Part shown: positions 38,827 to 47,645 of the stretch, piece after piece
How the letters are laid out: each line of letters starts with the position of its first letter
Position numbering within the stretch: the first letter of the stretch is position 1
Assembly (NCBI RefSeq): GCF_016597725.1
Contig: NZ_VCGY01000001.1
Span: 786,116 to 850,115 of the forward strand
Source of the DNA: Marinobacter sp. 1-4A
GTDB lineage: Bacteria > Pseudomonadota > Gammaproteobacteria > Pseudomonadales > Oleiphilaceae
Reading direction: 5' to 3'
Length of the DNA stretch: 64,000 nt
Notes under the pieces: model-generated
Database searches by the model: none
Told to the model about the DNA's origin: nothing
The model's input: only the letters and a program-made list of their open reading frames with translations
Translations under genes and position numbers: made by a program

Positions 38827-38838
38827 TCGGCAAAAAAC

Positions 38839-39165
38839 TTAGGCTTCGGCTTGCTTTGCGGCTTCTTTCACTAGAGTAGCCAGCTCACCGTTTTCCGACA
38901 TTTCCATAATGATGTCACAGCCGCCAACTAACTCACCGTTGACATACAACTGGGGGTAAGTCGGCCAGCTTGAATAAACTTTCAAGCCTTCGCGCAGCTC
39001 TTGGTTATCAAGAATGTTCACAAATGCAAAACGCTCTCCACACGCCATTAACGCCTGAGAGGTCTTTGCAGAGAAGCCACACTGCGGAGCTTGGGGCGAC
39101 CCTTTCATGTATAGAATAATCGGGTTTTCTGCGAGTTGATTTTTAATGGTTTCGTTAATATCCAT
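38839..39165 (-). CDS. grxD: Monothiol glutaredoxin Grx4
   Basis: Grx4 carries [2Fe-2S] clusters between assembly and target proteins. The 108-residue protein has the CGFS active site (PQCGFSAKT), the glutathione-binding Lys in YMKGSPQ, and WPTYPQLYVNGELVGGCDI. Start: the second ATG (39165) has GAGGTGA at the better distance; the first (39171) would add two residues. It converges with the TonB-like gene, 12 bases apart. Confidence 0.97.
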   Translation of the reverse strand: MDINETIKNQLAENPIILYMKGSPQAPQCGFSAKTSQALMACGERFAFVNILDNQELREGLKVYSSWPTYPQLYVNGELVGGCDIIMEMSENGELATLVKEAAKQAEA

Positions 39166-39311
39166 GAACATTCACCTCTGGTTAAAACGGAGCGGCCTGT
39201 GCGCTTGTTTGCGCTGTTGATCCCGCCCTGACTGGCGTCCATTGTACACGCTGGCTAGGCTCCTCAACAAACACGGCAATTTGATACAGGACAAGCCTGT
39301 GTGCCGCGGCG

Positions 39312-39340
39312 TTGTCATCACTGGCGCGAAGGGCTAGACT
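39312..39340 (+). promoter_or_regulatory. Candidate argF promoter
   Basis: TTGTCA (39312-39317), 17 bases, TAGACT (39335-39340): good spacing and four of six matches in each box. It lies about 65 bases before argF. A second TATACT at 39368-39373 lacks a clear partner. Confidence 0.45.
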
Positions 39341-39406
39341 TGTTGCCCCCGTTTTTTCACCAGTATTTATACTCACCCAGGGCTTCATCAAGGTAAGGGC
39401 CATCCC

Positions 39407-40321
39407 ATGGCAGCAAGGCATTTTCTGACACTGAATGACATGTCTACAACCGAATTGGAGAATTTGGTAGATCATGGCACCAAGCTCCGGAACGAATGGC
39501 GCCAAGGCAAAGTCCGGGACTCTCTGAAAAATCGAGTATTGGCGATGATTTTTGAAAAGTCCTCAACTCGCACCCGGGTTTCTTTTGAGGCTGGCATGGC
39601 CCAATTGGGCGGCTCCGCGATGTTTCTTTCCCCAAGAGATACGCAACTTGGGCGCGGCGAGCCTATTGAAGATTCTGCCATCGTGATCTCCAGCATGGTC
39701 GATGCGGTAATGATTCGCACCTTCGCCCACGACACTGTTGAAACGTTTGCGCGGGCTTCCACAGCGCCAGTCATCAATGCGCTCACAGATGACTTTCACC
39801 CCTGCCAGCTATTGGCTGACATGCAAACGTATCGAGAGCACCGTGGAAGCATTCGCGGCGCCACCGTCGCCTGGATAGGCGATGGCAATAACATGTGCCA
39901 CTCTTATATAAATGCCGCAACGCAGTTCGATTTTCATCTGAACATTGCAACACCCGAGGGTTACGAACCGTCTCCAGAGCTGATGAAAGCCCACAGGGAC
40001 CGTATTACACTCATGCGCGAGCCAGAGGAAGCGGCGCGCAATGCAAACCTTCTTGTGACTGATGTTTGGGCGTCCATGGGCCAAGAAGACGAACAAAAGG
40101 CCCGCGAAAAAGCCTTCAGTAACTATCAGATCAATCAGGCGCTGATGGACATAGCCGATAAAGACGCCCTGTTAATGCATTGCTTGCCAGCCCATCGCGG
40201 CGAGGAGATTTCTGCCGAGATGATCGAGCATCCGAACTCAGTGATATGGCACGAGGCCGAAAATCGGCTTCACGCCCAAAAAGCACTGCTGGAGTTCCTG
40301 ATTCTGAACCGTCTGGATTAA
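39407..40321 (+). CDS. argF: Ornithine carbamoyltransferase
   Basis: ArgF joins ornithine and carbamoyl phosphate to make citrulline in arginine synthesis. The 304-residue protein has the carbamoyl-phosphate motif [10 protein letters not shown], the [11 protein letters not shown] loop and the ornithine loop [12 protein letters not shown]. Length is typical of the anabolic ArgF of Pseudomonas. The ABC ATPase gene starts six bases after its stop, so the two are probably cotranscribed. Confidence 0.97.
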   Translation: MAARHFLTLNDMSTTELENLVDHGTKLRNEWRQGKVRDSLKNRVLAMIFEKSSTRTRVSFEAGMAQLGGSAMFLSPRDTQLGRGEPIEDSAIVISSMVDAVMIRTFAHDTVETFARASTAPVINALTDDFHPCQLLADMQTYREHRGSIRGATVAWIGDGNNMCHSYINAATQFDFHLNIATPEGYEPSPELMKAHRDRITLMREPEEAARNANLLVTDVWASMGQEDEQKAREKAFSNYQINQALMDIADKDALLMHCLPAHRGEEISAEMIEHPNSVIWHEAENRLHAQKALLEFLILNRLD

Positions 40322-40326
40322 AACCT

Positions 40327-41400
40327 ATGAGTTCGCCCGATACTACCGCCCACAACTGGTTGCTTGAAGTAAACAACCTAACCTGCGGCTATGGCGGCGA
40401 CGCCGTTGTAAAAGATGTTAGCTTTGCGCTCAGCCACGGGGATATTGGTTGCCTGCTGGGGCCTAGTGGATGCGGTAAAAGTACCATTTTGCGAGCTTTG
40501 GCAGGCTTTCTTCCGCTGACTGGCGGCGAGATACGCTTACAATCTCAACCCATCAGCTTGCCCGGTCGCACACTGGCACCGGAAAAGCGCCGCATCGGCA
40601 TGGTTTTTCAGGACTACGCGCTGTTTCCGCACCTGAGCATTGCCGACAATGTAGGCTTCGGTTTGCGCGGGCTCGACAAGGCCGATAAGCGCCACAAGGT
40701 TATGGAGTTACTGCACGTTGTTCACCTACAGGATCTGGCAGACAACTACCCCCATGAGCTTTCAGGAGGCCAGCAGCAGAGGGTTGCATTAGCTCGTGCG
40801 CTGGCCCCGGAACCAACACTCATTTTGCTTGATGAGCCCTTTTCCAATCTGGACACTGATCTGCGTCGCAGGCTCAGCCTCGACGTTCGCGAGATTCTGA
40901 AAACCTTAGGCATCAGTGCCATTCTGGTGACTCACGACCAGCAAGAAGCTTTTGCCATGTGTGATCAGGTCGCAGTGCTTCAGAGTGGAAAAATCCAGCA
41001 ATGGGATGTGCCTTACAACCTATACCACGAACCCGTAAACCGCTTTGTGGCGAGCTTTGTAGGGCAAGGCGGGTTTATACCGGGCAAAGCCGTTGGGCCG
41101 GACATCATAGAATCCGAGCTTGGCATCATCCACGGCAACCGGGCTTACAAGTGGCCAGACGGCACTCTGGTGGATGTACTTATCCGCCCCGATGACATTG
41201 TTTATGACGAGGCCTCCGACTTGCGCCCGAAAGTTGTCGAGAAAACCTTCGCGGGCACTTCAACGCTTTATCGCTTCCGCTGTTCTGAGGATACAGAATT
41301 TGAGGCGCTGTTCAGAAGCCATTTAGACTTCCATCTGGGCGAGACAGTTCCCGTGCGGGTAGAAGCCGACCACCTTATAGCGTTCGAGCGCAATGGCTGA
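40327..41400 (+). CDS. ABC transporter ATP-binding protein, FbpC/PotA-like (orphan)
   Basis: A 357-residue ATPase of the iron(III)/polyamine importer type. Motifs: Walker A GPSGCGKST, Q-loop MVFQDYALFPH, signature LSGGQQQRVALARAL, Walker B LILLDEPFSNLD, switch His VTHDQQEAFAM; a C-terminal TOBE-like domain occupies about residues 245-350. I use the ATG at 40327; the open frame extends back into argF to 40180 only by chance. No permease or binding protein is adjacent, so the substrate is unknown and the partners must be encoded elsewhere, if any. Confidence 0.92.
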   Translation: MSSPDTTAHNWLLEVNNLTCGYGGDAVVKDVSFALSHGDIGCLLGPSGCGKSTILRALAGFLPLTGGEIRLQSQPISLPGRTLAPEKRRIGMVFQDYALFPHLSIADNVGFGLRGLDKADKRHKVMELLHVVHLQDLADNYPHELSGGQQQRVALARALAPEPTLILLDEPFSNLDTDLRRRLSLDVREILKTLGISAILVTHDQQEAFAMCDQVAVLQSGKIQQWDVPYNLYHEPVNRFVASFVGQGGFIPGKAVGPDIIESELGIIHGNRAYKWPDGTLVDVLIRPDDIVYDEASDLRPKVVEKTFAGTSTLYRFRCSEDTEFEALFRSHLDFHLGETVPVRVEADHLIAFERNG

Positions 41401-41446
41401 TCAGTAGACAACACAGAAATGAGTGCAAGGATGCTAAAAAAGAAGT

Positions 41447-41472
41447 AAAAAAAAGGGCCGGAAAACCGACCC
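41447..41472 (-). terminator. Rho-independent terminator for the rstAB-like operon
   Basis: On the minus strand a seven-base stem with one mismatch (41466-41472 with 41455-41461), loop TTTT, followed by eight T. It lies 160 bases past the kinase stop codon; on the plus strand it would only weakly stop the ABC gene. Confidence 0.75.
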
Positions 41473-41506
41473 TCAAATGACGAATGAAACAAGGAAAGTT
41501 CGTAAG

Positions 41507-41553
41507 AACCACAACCTCAAAAGTCATCCCTTACGCTTTTGAGTATCGTGGTT
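41507..41553. other. Stable hairpin downstream of the RstB-like kinase
   Basis: Inverted repeat with an eight-base perfect inner stem (CTCAAAAG 41516-41523, CTTTTGAG 41536-41543) and an outer six-base stem (41507-41512, 41548-41553) separated by a small internal loop. It sits between the kinase stop and the main terminator, with no T tract of its own. Confidence 0.6.
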
Positions 41554-41632
41554 GCCAGCCAAACGTTCAGTAGCACTTATGTAGTCACTCTGTTACATCT
41601 GGTTAATGCCCGAGACCTGCTTCACAAACTGT

Positions 41633-43201
41633 TTATAGCTCTGGCTCCATGGGTTTTTTTCGGGGCCAGACCAAACTGAAGCGTGCACCACCAAGGCTAT
41701 CGCTTCGGCTCACAAACGCCTGCCCGTTATGCCAGTATAGAATTCTTCGCACGATGGATAGACCAAGCCCGTATCCACCGGAGGTACGGGTTCGACTGTC
41801 ATCAAGTCGAGCGAAGGCAGTGAAAACCTTCTCCCACTCATCTTCAGGGATGCCCGGGCCATCGTCCTCGACATCAACCCGACAATGATCTTCGTCGATA
41901 CTGCAACGAACAAGCACCTTGCCCGAAGCATAGCGCCCTGCATTACCCACAAGGTTCTGTATTGCACGGTGAATATAACGCGGCTCAACATCGGCCATGG
42001 CTAATTGCTCGGAAGCCCCATCAATTTCGCCTACGATGCTAAGAGCCGGGCGCACAAGCTGCTGTTCGGTTACGACCTGCCTAACGATGTCGGTTACAGA
42101 CGCTTCTTCGAGGGAAAACACAGGGCCGCCCTGTTCGAGGCGCGCATAGGTCAGGATTTCATCAATGAGCTCATCCAACTCCTGAATATCGCCATCAATG
42201 CCATCAAGCTGTTTCTGCAAAGCCTCCTGACCCTGACAATCCTCTATCATCTGTACGCCAAAGCGGATTCGCGCAACCGGAGTTCGCAATTCGTGGGACA
42301 CCGCATGGATCATTTCGCGTTGGACGTCCACAAGGCGCTGTATATGCTCCGCCATGCCATTAAAGGCGGCAGCCAATCGGGAGACAATACTGCCCTCACC
42401 AGATTCCACACGAGCACTCATCTCCCCCCGAGCAATACGCACCGCTACAGACTCTACTTTACGCAGATTGCTGTCCAAACCCCGTAGCACAAAAAACAAA
42501 GCCAACGCCAAAACGCTTCCAGAGACCACCACCAGCAACAAAATAACCGGCCATGCCCAGGGGTTGAACGGTGCTGGCAAAGAAACCAGAACAAGCTCGC
42601 CATCTGCCAACTGCAAAAGCACCCGTGCCACTTGGTTGTCGTAGTAAAAAGCGGAGCCTTTGCGGTACACGCGTTCGAGAACCTCATCATCAGGTAAGGC
42701 TGTCGGGCTCTGCACCCTCCGAACACGCGCCTTCAAACTTTCTGAAAGCCGCTCAATAGCTTGTTCACGCTCATCCAAACCGACAGCATCAAGATGAACT
42801 CGAATTGCTTTTGCAGACACGATGGCTATATCGCGATAGGGCTGGGAAGCTCTAAGTTGCAGAGTCTCGCCATGAAATCCGCTTACCAAAAACCGGTAAC
42901 CCAAACTGCCTTCAACCGCAACAACCTGACCATACCCCAAGCGTTCTCGAATCACTGGTGAGAGGGATGGGTCCCCTGCGTCTACAACCTGAAACCCATA
43001 CTCGGGGGCTAGCCAGTGATATTGTTGCTCCGGTGCCGGCGAAGACGCGAGCCAGCGCATCAACGGCTCGGCAAAGCGTTCATGCCAGAACTGTGAACGC
43101 ACGGAGTTTATGCCGACAAACAAGACAATACAGAGAAGTATTACCAGTGCAGTAAGGCCAGCAAGGCGGGCATATAATTTGAGGAAAAAGTTCAGGGGCA
43201 T
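41633..43201 (-). CDS. rstB: Sensor histidine kinase, RstB-like
   Basis: A 522-residue inner-membrane kinase: helix at about residues 8-30, periplasmic sensor, second helix (about 172-195), HAMP (about 196-248), HisKA with the phosphorylated His in AVSHELRTPVARIRFG, and HATPase with NLVGNAGRY, DDGPGIPEDE and GGYGLGLSIVRR. Sequence and partner resemble E. coli RstB. The ATG at 43201 has AGGG nine bases upstream; the longer frame starts with TTG. It follows the response regulator by 64 bases. The stimulus is not known from the sequence; in E. coli the system is under PhoPQ control and responds to acid. Confidence 0.9.
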   Translation of the reverse strand: MPLNFFLKLYARLAGLTALVILLCIVLFVGINSVRSQFWHERFAEPLMRWLASSPAPEQQYHWLAPEYGFQVVDAGDPSLSPVIRERLGYGQVVAVEGSLGYRFLVSGFHGETLQLRASQPYRDIAIVSAKAIRVHLDAVGLDEREQAIERLSESLKARVRRVQSPTALPDDEVLERVYRKGSAFYYDNQVARVLLQLADGELVLVSLPAPFNPWAWPVILLLVVVSGSVLALALFFVLRGLDSNLRKVESVAVRIARGEMSARVESGEGSIVSRLAAAFNGMAEHIQRLVDVQREMIHAVSHELRTPVARIRFGVQMIEDCQGQEALQKQLDGIDGDIQELDELIDEILTYARLEQGGPVFSLEEASVTDIVRQVVTEQQLVRPALSIVGEIDGASEQLAMADVEPRYIHRAIQNLVGNAGRYASGKVLVRCSIDEDHCRVDVEDDGPGIPEDEWEKVFTAFARLDDSRTRTSGGYGLGLSIVRRILYWHNGQAFVSRSDSLGGARFSLVWPRKKPMEPEL

Positions 43202-43265
43202 GTCGGAGAACCCTGGCAAGGAAGCATCGGCCGAGACAACCGTACCGATGCAAAAGACTGAATCG

Positions 43266-44006
43266 TCAGACTTCCTTCACAAACAGGTAGCCTTTGCTTC
43301 GAACGGTCTTAATCCTGCGAGGGTGAACAGGGTCATCGCCAATTTTTGGGCGAATCCGGGATACTCGAACGTCAATCGATCTATCCTGACCATCGTATTC
43401 AATACCCCGCAAGGCAGTGAAAATCTCTTCCCGGCTCAACACTCGCCCAGCATTACTGGACAGCAGCCAAAGCAGATCGAACTCGGCACTGGTCAAATCT
43501 ATGCTGTCTTCACCAAGCCAAGCCTCGCGCATAGCGCGATCCACAATCAGATCGTTGAACTGAAGACGTGAAGGCTCTTCGCCGCTCACTTCTTCTGCAC
43601 TATTTTTTTGCGCATTTTCCGTAACACGCCGCAACATGGCGCGTATTCTCGCCAGTAACACGCGGGGCTTAACGGGCTTGCTGATGTAATCATCCGCTCC
43701 CATCTCAAGGCCAAGCACCTGATCCAGATCGTCAGTACGTGCAGTGAGCATGATGATAGGGCCAGAATAAAACGGCCTAACACGACGACAAATGGAAAGA
43801 CCGTCTTCACCGGGCAACATCAAATCAAGTACGACAAGATCTGGTTGCTCGTTGCGGATTCGCTCCACAGCAGGGCTTCCATGGGTTTCGAGTGACACGG
43901 TCAGGCCGTTGCTTTCAAGGTATTCACGGGTCAGCTCGGCCAACCGCTCGTCATCTTCGACAATAAGAATTCGCCAACTTTCGTTTGTCTGTTCCACGGG
44001 ATCCAT
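43266..44006 (-). CDS. rstA: OmpR-family response regulator, RstA-like
   Basis: A 246-residue regulator with receiver domain (about residues 10-125; acidic pocket EDDE, phospho-Asp in LVVLDLMLPGEDG, Lys in SKPVKP) and an OmpR-type winged-helix DNA-binding domain (about 150-243, ending IKTVRSKGYLFV). The linker is longer than usual and polar (NAQKNSAEEVSGEE). Its best recalled match is RstA, whose segments GMTICRDLR and ALEMGA have clear counterparts here. Repeated GTTACA elements in its upstream region suggest autoregulation. Confidence 0.92.
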   Translation of the reverse strand: MDPVEQTNESWRILIVEDDERLAELTREYLESNGLTVSLETHGSPAVERIRNEQPDLVVLDLMLPGEDGLSICRRVRPFYSGPIIMLTARTDDLDQVLGLEMGADDYISKPVKPRVLLARIRAMLRRVTENAQKNSAEEVSGEEPSRLQFNDLIVDRAMREAWLGEDSIDLTSAEFDLLWLLSSNAGRVLSREEIFTALRGIEYDGQDRSIDVRVSRIRPKIGDDPVHPRRIKTVRSKGYLFVKEV

Positions 44007-44041
44007 CTCTGATTTTATTTTTCCGGGTTCAGTTTTTTGCC

Positions 44042-44125
44042 TGTAACCGACGGCACAGGCAACCTGATGTAACCGTAATTATACATGCTATTCAGAAATA
44101 TACATGGAACTACACTGCGGTTACA
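44042..44125. promoter_or_regulatory. Repeated TGTAACCG/TACAT elements ahead of rstA-like gene
   Basis: TGTAACCG occurs at 44042-44049 and 44068-44075 and inverted at 44118-44125, with TACAT at 44082-44087 region and 44101-44105. The known E. coli RstA box is TACATnTnGTTACA; TACACTGCGGTTACA at 44111-44125 differs by one inserted base and one change. It would fit regulator binding 35-120 bases before its own gene. Pattern match only. Confidence 0.45.
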
Positions 44126-44174
44126 CCCAATTACAAACGTTAGACTCTAGACGCTGCCCCCTAAAAACGCCAAC

Positions 44175-44648
44175 TCACTCGAAAAGTGGTCGGCCCTGAG
44201 CAATTTCATCGTCAGTTGCTGCGCGGCGCTCAATGATTTCCAAATCGAAATACAGAGTGAAGCCTGCAAGCGGGTGATTGGCGTCAATTCTAATAAGATT
44301 GCCGTCGATTCCCATAACCTGAACAATTTGGGCATTATCGCCTGTGTTGGTCTGAAACTTCATACCGACGCGCAGGTTCTCTACCCCCTCAAACATCGAG
44401 CGCGGCACCTTGCGGACCAAATCCTCTCTGTGCTCACCATAGGCCATGGACGGAGGCACAGTAACCTCCAAACAGTCCCCCGCGTTGCGATCTTTAACGG
44501 CCTCCTGGATACCTTTGATGACATCGGGGCTGCCGTACAAAAAATGTAAAGGTTCACCTCCCTCGGATGTATCGACCAACTCGCCGAGCTTATTTTTTAA
44601 AACGTAGTGAACCGTAAAAACGTCAGGTTTTTCTTGAGAAGCTTGCAT
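44175..44648 (-). CDS. FKBP-type peptidyl-prolyl isomerase, SlyD-like
   Basis: A 157-residue cytoplasmic prolyl isomerase/chaperone. The FKBP part is split by an insert-in-flap domain, as in SlyD (residues about 70-125, with AYGEHREDLVRKVPRSMFEGV and VDANHPLAGFTLYFDLEI-like). The C terminus ends DDEIAQGRPLFE and lacks the His/Cys-rich metal tail that E. coli SlyD uses to feed nickel to hydrogenase, so a chaperone role is more likely. The ATG overlaps the stop of the acetyl-CoA hydrolase gene (TGATG). Confidence 0.9.
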   Translation of the reverse strand: MQASQEKPDVFTVHYVLKNKLGELVDTSEGGEPLHFLYGSPDVIKGIQEAVKDRNAGDCLEVTVPPSMAYGEHREDLVRKVPRSMFEGVENLRVGMKFQTNTGDNAQIVQVMGIDGNLIRIDANHPLAGFTLYFDLEIIERRAATDDEIAQGRPLFE

Positions 44649-46858
44649 CAGGCTTTTGAACTTCCTGTGTCTGATGGATTTTCAGTAAGTTGCAAACCAT
44701 GGATCACGAGAAGTTGATCCAGTTTTTCACGCAGGCCCGAGGGTTGATGCAACCCCATTCGCTGCAGTAATTCAGCATAACGCCCTTGCTCATCTTTGGC
44801 TTGAACAGCTTGCAATAGAGTCGATATTTTACCACGGCTGGTCGCCGTTTCCGCCTTTAACCTTTTTAGCGCTTTGCCCAACTTCAGCTCTTGATCGGTA
44901 AAATCCCGGCCAAAAGGAAACGCGGGAAACCAGTCTTTATCGCCAGCGCCAGCAAACGCCTTAGCAATAGCGTCCGGCGTATTGTTTAGCCAACTGGCCG
45001 GTAACTGGAAGTTCTTGTCCACCTTACCGGCTTTCTGCGCCTTTTCGAGTAGATCCGGCTGGAAGCGTGAATCAGCGATGCGTATCAGGCGCAGGTAGAC
45101 CTGCTCATCCGACTGGCCGCGCAGATCAGCAATACCGTATTCGGTGATGACTACATCCCGCAGGTGGCGGGGAATCGTGCAGTGGCCGTAATTGAACACG
45201 ATATTAGACACCGCCTTGCCCCCGGTATTCCGGCAACTGCGCAGTGCAATAATTGAGCGGGCGCCCGGCAATTCGTGGGCCATGGAGACAAAATTATACT
45301 GGCCGCCGACACCGCTGAGTACCCGGCCATCTTCAAGCCCGTCAGACACAGCAGCGCCGCTGAGTGTGTACATTATGGCCGTATTAATAAACCGGCTGTG
45401 TATCCGCTGGGCCGCTTTAAGCCTTTGATTACCCAACGGGTGGTCATAGAGGTGATTGATATAGTTAACGCTGGTCATGCAAATGCGGCTACGTTCCTCA
45501 TCGGAAAGTTCCCGCAAGGACTGGTAGAATTTCTGCGGGCCCACGTAAAAACCGCCATGCATGGCAACGCCACCAACGAGCCGCTCGCCAAGAGCCAGAG
45601 TTTCTATCGCCCCTCTCGCCTCTGCATCATCAAGATCAGTATTTAAAGAGTGGTCGCTTATTTTTAATCTACCACCCTTGAACTCGACTGTTTCACGGAG
45701 AATGCCATATCGCCGCAGCCAAGCTACATCGCGCGACCGCATGGGTGAGTCAATCAACCCTTCCCTGCGCAGAACATCAAGGGTAGCCAAGGAAATCTGC
45801 TCATCAATCTCACCGTTGTTGATAAGAATTTGCAGGTCGGCATGGTCATAGACCTCACGCCGGATAACACCCGCTTCCATCAGATAAAGAAAGCCGTCGA
45901 CCATCATCTCGCTACAGCCATAAAGGCCTTTGTCGAACGGCCCTGTACCACCTTCTTTTTTCGCCAGAGGGAAGTTCTCAGCAACGTTTAAATAGTCGAA
46001 AACCGCCCGCCAAGCATCGTTGTTTTTGTGCCGCAGAATGGCACTGTGCACAAGAGCTGCCCCAAGTGAACCTATACCTACTTGCAGGGTGCCGCCGTCC
46101 TTCAACAAGGTGCTGGCATAAAAGCCGATCAGATGGTCTGCCGGACTGATGGCCATCTGAGGTGCGGAAAACAGCGGGTACTCAGAGGCTTGGTGCTCAA
46201 ACACCATATCAAACTCGTCTTCCGCAACCGCGGCATCGCGTCCAAACCAAGGTAACTGGCGATTTACTTCTCCCACCACAGCCACTGGGTTTCCTGCCGC
46301 TTCCCGCGCCCTCAGCATTGGCAGCAAATCTATACTCAGATCGGGGTTGCAGCTCAGGCTTACCATACCCGGTGCATCATGCAGCTCGCCCGGCGCTACC
46401 ATTTGCGCCACCACGTTAACTCCCAAATCCATAAGATCACGTGCAGCATGAGTATAGTTAGTGGACACATAGTGGCGTTGCTGGCTGCGATTATTGAGAT
46501 AACTGCCAGCCTTGAAGAAAAATTCCGATACCTGCACGTTGTGGGGCAAGCAGTTATTGCTCACATCTCGGGCATATTGCAGTTCCGGAATCCCGCCATA
46601 AAGGCGCTCCGCAAAAGGGCCCATAAAGCGCTTTTCTAAAGAAGAACTTCCGGCAGGCGCCAATAACGAGAGGGCAGTAAAAATGTGCAGTTTTATTTCA
46701 GGGTCGTCCTTTGCCCGCTGATAAATCGCATTCACGAGGCGGACGGGCTTTCCCAACCCCAAAGGCAAGCCTAAGTTTATGTTCTTACCTACCCGGCGGA
46801 TGACTTCATCCACGCAACGCTCTGTGCTGTTCACGCGCTGTCTGCTGTTTACCGCCAT
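44648..46858 (-). CDS. Acetyl-CoA hydrolase/transferase family protein, long form
   Basis: A 736-residue member of the acetyl-CoA hydrolase/CoA-transferase family, well over the 430-540 residues of Cat1/Ach1 enzymes. GAGG eight bases before the ATG at 46858 decides the start. The C-terminal half has family segments: SGVGGQYNFVSMAHELPGAR, RSCRNTGGKAVSNIVFNYG, and ITEYGIADLRGQSDEQVYLR. The N-terminal part has the GLPLGLGKP and GIGSLGAALVHSAIL glycine-rich CoA loops. It probably hydrolyses or exchanges short-chain acyl-CoA; the substrate cannot be told. The gene runs into the SlyD-like gene with a one-base overlap. Confidence 0.85.
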   Translation of the reverse strand: MAVNSRQRVNSTERCVDEVIRRVGKNINLGLPLGLGKPVRLVNAIYQRAKDDPEIKLHIFTALSLLAPAGSSSLEKRFMGPFAERLYGGIPELQYARDVSNNCLPHNVQVSEFFFKAGSYLNNRSQQRHYVSTNYTHAARDLMDLGVNVVAQMVAPGELHDAPGMVSLSCNPDLSIDLLPMLRAREAAGNPVAVVGEVNRQLPWFGRDAAVAEDEFDMVFEHQASEYPLFSAPQMAISPADHLIGFYASTLLKDGGTLQVGIGSLGAALVHSAILRHKNNDAWRAVFDYLNVAENFPLAKKEGGTGPFDKGLYGCSEMMVDGFLYLMEAGVIRREVYDHADLQILINNGEIDEQISLATLDVLRREGLIDSPMRSRDVAWLRRYGILRETVEFKGGRLKISDHSLNTDLDDAEARGAIETLALGERLVGGVAMHGGFYVGPQKFYQSLRELSDEERSRICMTSVNYINHLYDHPLGNQRLKAAQRIHSRFINTAIMYTLSGAAVSDGLEDGRVLSGVGGQYNFVSMAHELPGARSIIALRSCRNTGGKAVSNIVFNYGHCTIPRHLRDVVITEYGIADLRGQSDEQVYLRLIRIADSRFQPDLLEKAQKAGKVDKNFQLPASWLNNTPDAIAKAFAGAGDKDWFPAFPFGRDFTDQELKLGKALKRLKAETATSRGKISTLLQAVQAKDEQGRYAELLQRMGLHQPSGLREKLDQLLVIHGLQLTENPSDTGSSKA

Positions 46859-47071
46859 ACAAAGATCCTCATTGATCATTCGACATGTGACTACCTGTTC
46901 AGGAATCATCACATGACAGATGCACTCAAACAATGCACCAGATCATGAATCCTGCGTTAAACCGAGGTATCGCCAGAAATAGACTTTACAGAGCGTACAG
47001 AAAGCAATTGAGAGCAAAAAGTGGGAACAAATATTAAGAAAAGAAGAGCTAGGGTGGTGCAGACTAGAGAA

Positions 47072-47401
47072 TCAGAAATTCCACTTCAGGTTGAGACAAG
47101 CGCCCTCATTCAATAGTGCTATGCCGTGATCAGCCTGAGCCGGCTGGGAGGCATAATGCTTGCCAGCGCCGCTTGAACGCACCAGAGACAGGCTCAACAA
47201 ACGAGAGCCGATTTCGGCAACGGCAATAGCATCTGAATCGTCTTCATCAATATCGCCGGACACCCGCTGTTGAAGCTCGTAGACATCTTCAACGGTCATG
47301 GTTTCGTTTGTCGCCTTAAACGCGCGCTCAGACGCATCGGCGCGAACAACAAACGCGGCGACGTTGAGAACAAGCAATGCGACAAAAATGCGGATAATCA
47401 T
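47072..47401 (-). CDS. Small secreted protein of unknown function
   Basis: A 109-residue frame with a good signal peptide (MIIRIFVALLVLNVAAFVVRADA, here about residues 1-22), then an acidic stretch with DIDEDDSDAIAVAEIG and a C terminus ending CLNLKWNF. There is one Cys in the mature part. No relatives recognised. It lies alone between the acetyl-CoA hydrolase and an aldo-keto reductase with more than 100 bases on each side. No clear Shine-Dalgarno. It could be a real orphan gene or a chance frame; the signal peptide argues for the former. Confidence 0.6.
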   Translation of the reverse strand: MIIRIFVALLVLNVAAFVVRADASERAFKATNETMTVEDVYELQQRVSGDIDEDDSDAIAVAEIGSRLLSLSLVRSSGAGKHYASQPAQADHGIALLNEGACLNLKWNF

Positions 47402-47645
47402 GATACTTACGGCGGCCTCTTAAACGGATTAGAAGTTTACTCATCCCCTAGGCTAAAGTCTAACCCTTGAGCTGCAAAATAATGTGAAACGACGCGCAAT
47501 GGCACCGCTTTTTTGTCACGAGATCACAGGCTTTTTGTCAAAATATGATCAGCTGAGTTTCTAAATGTAACTCAACATCCACCAAAAGCGGCCAATTCCC
47601 TTTGACCTCAACACCTTAGCATTTTTTAATAACCCCCCCGTTTAA

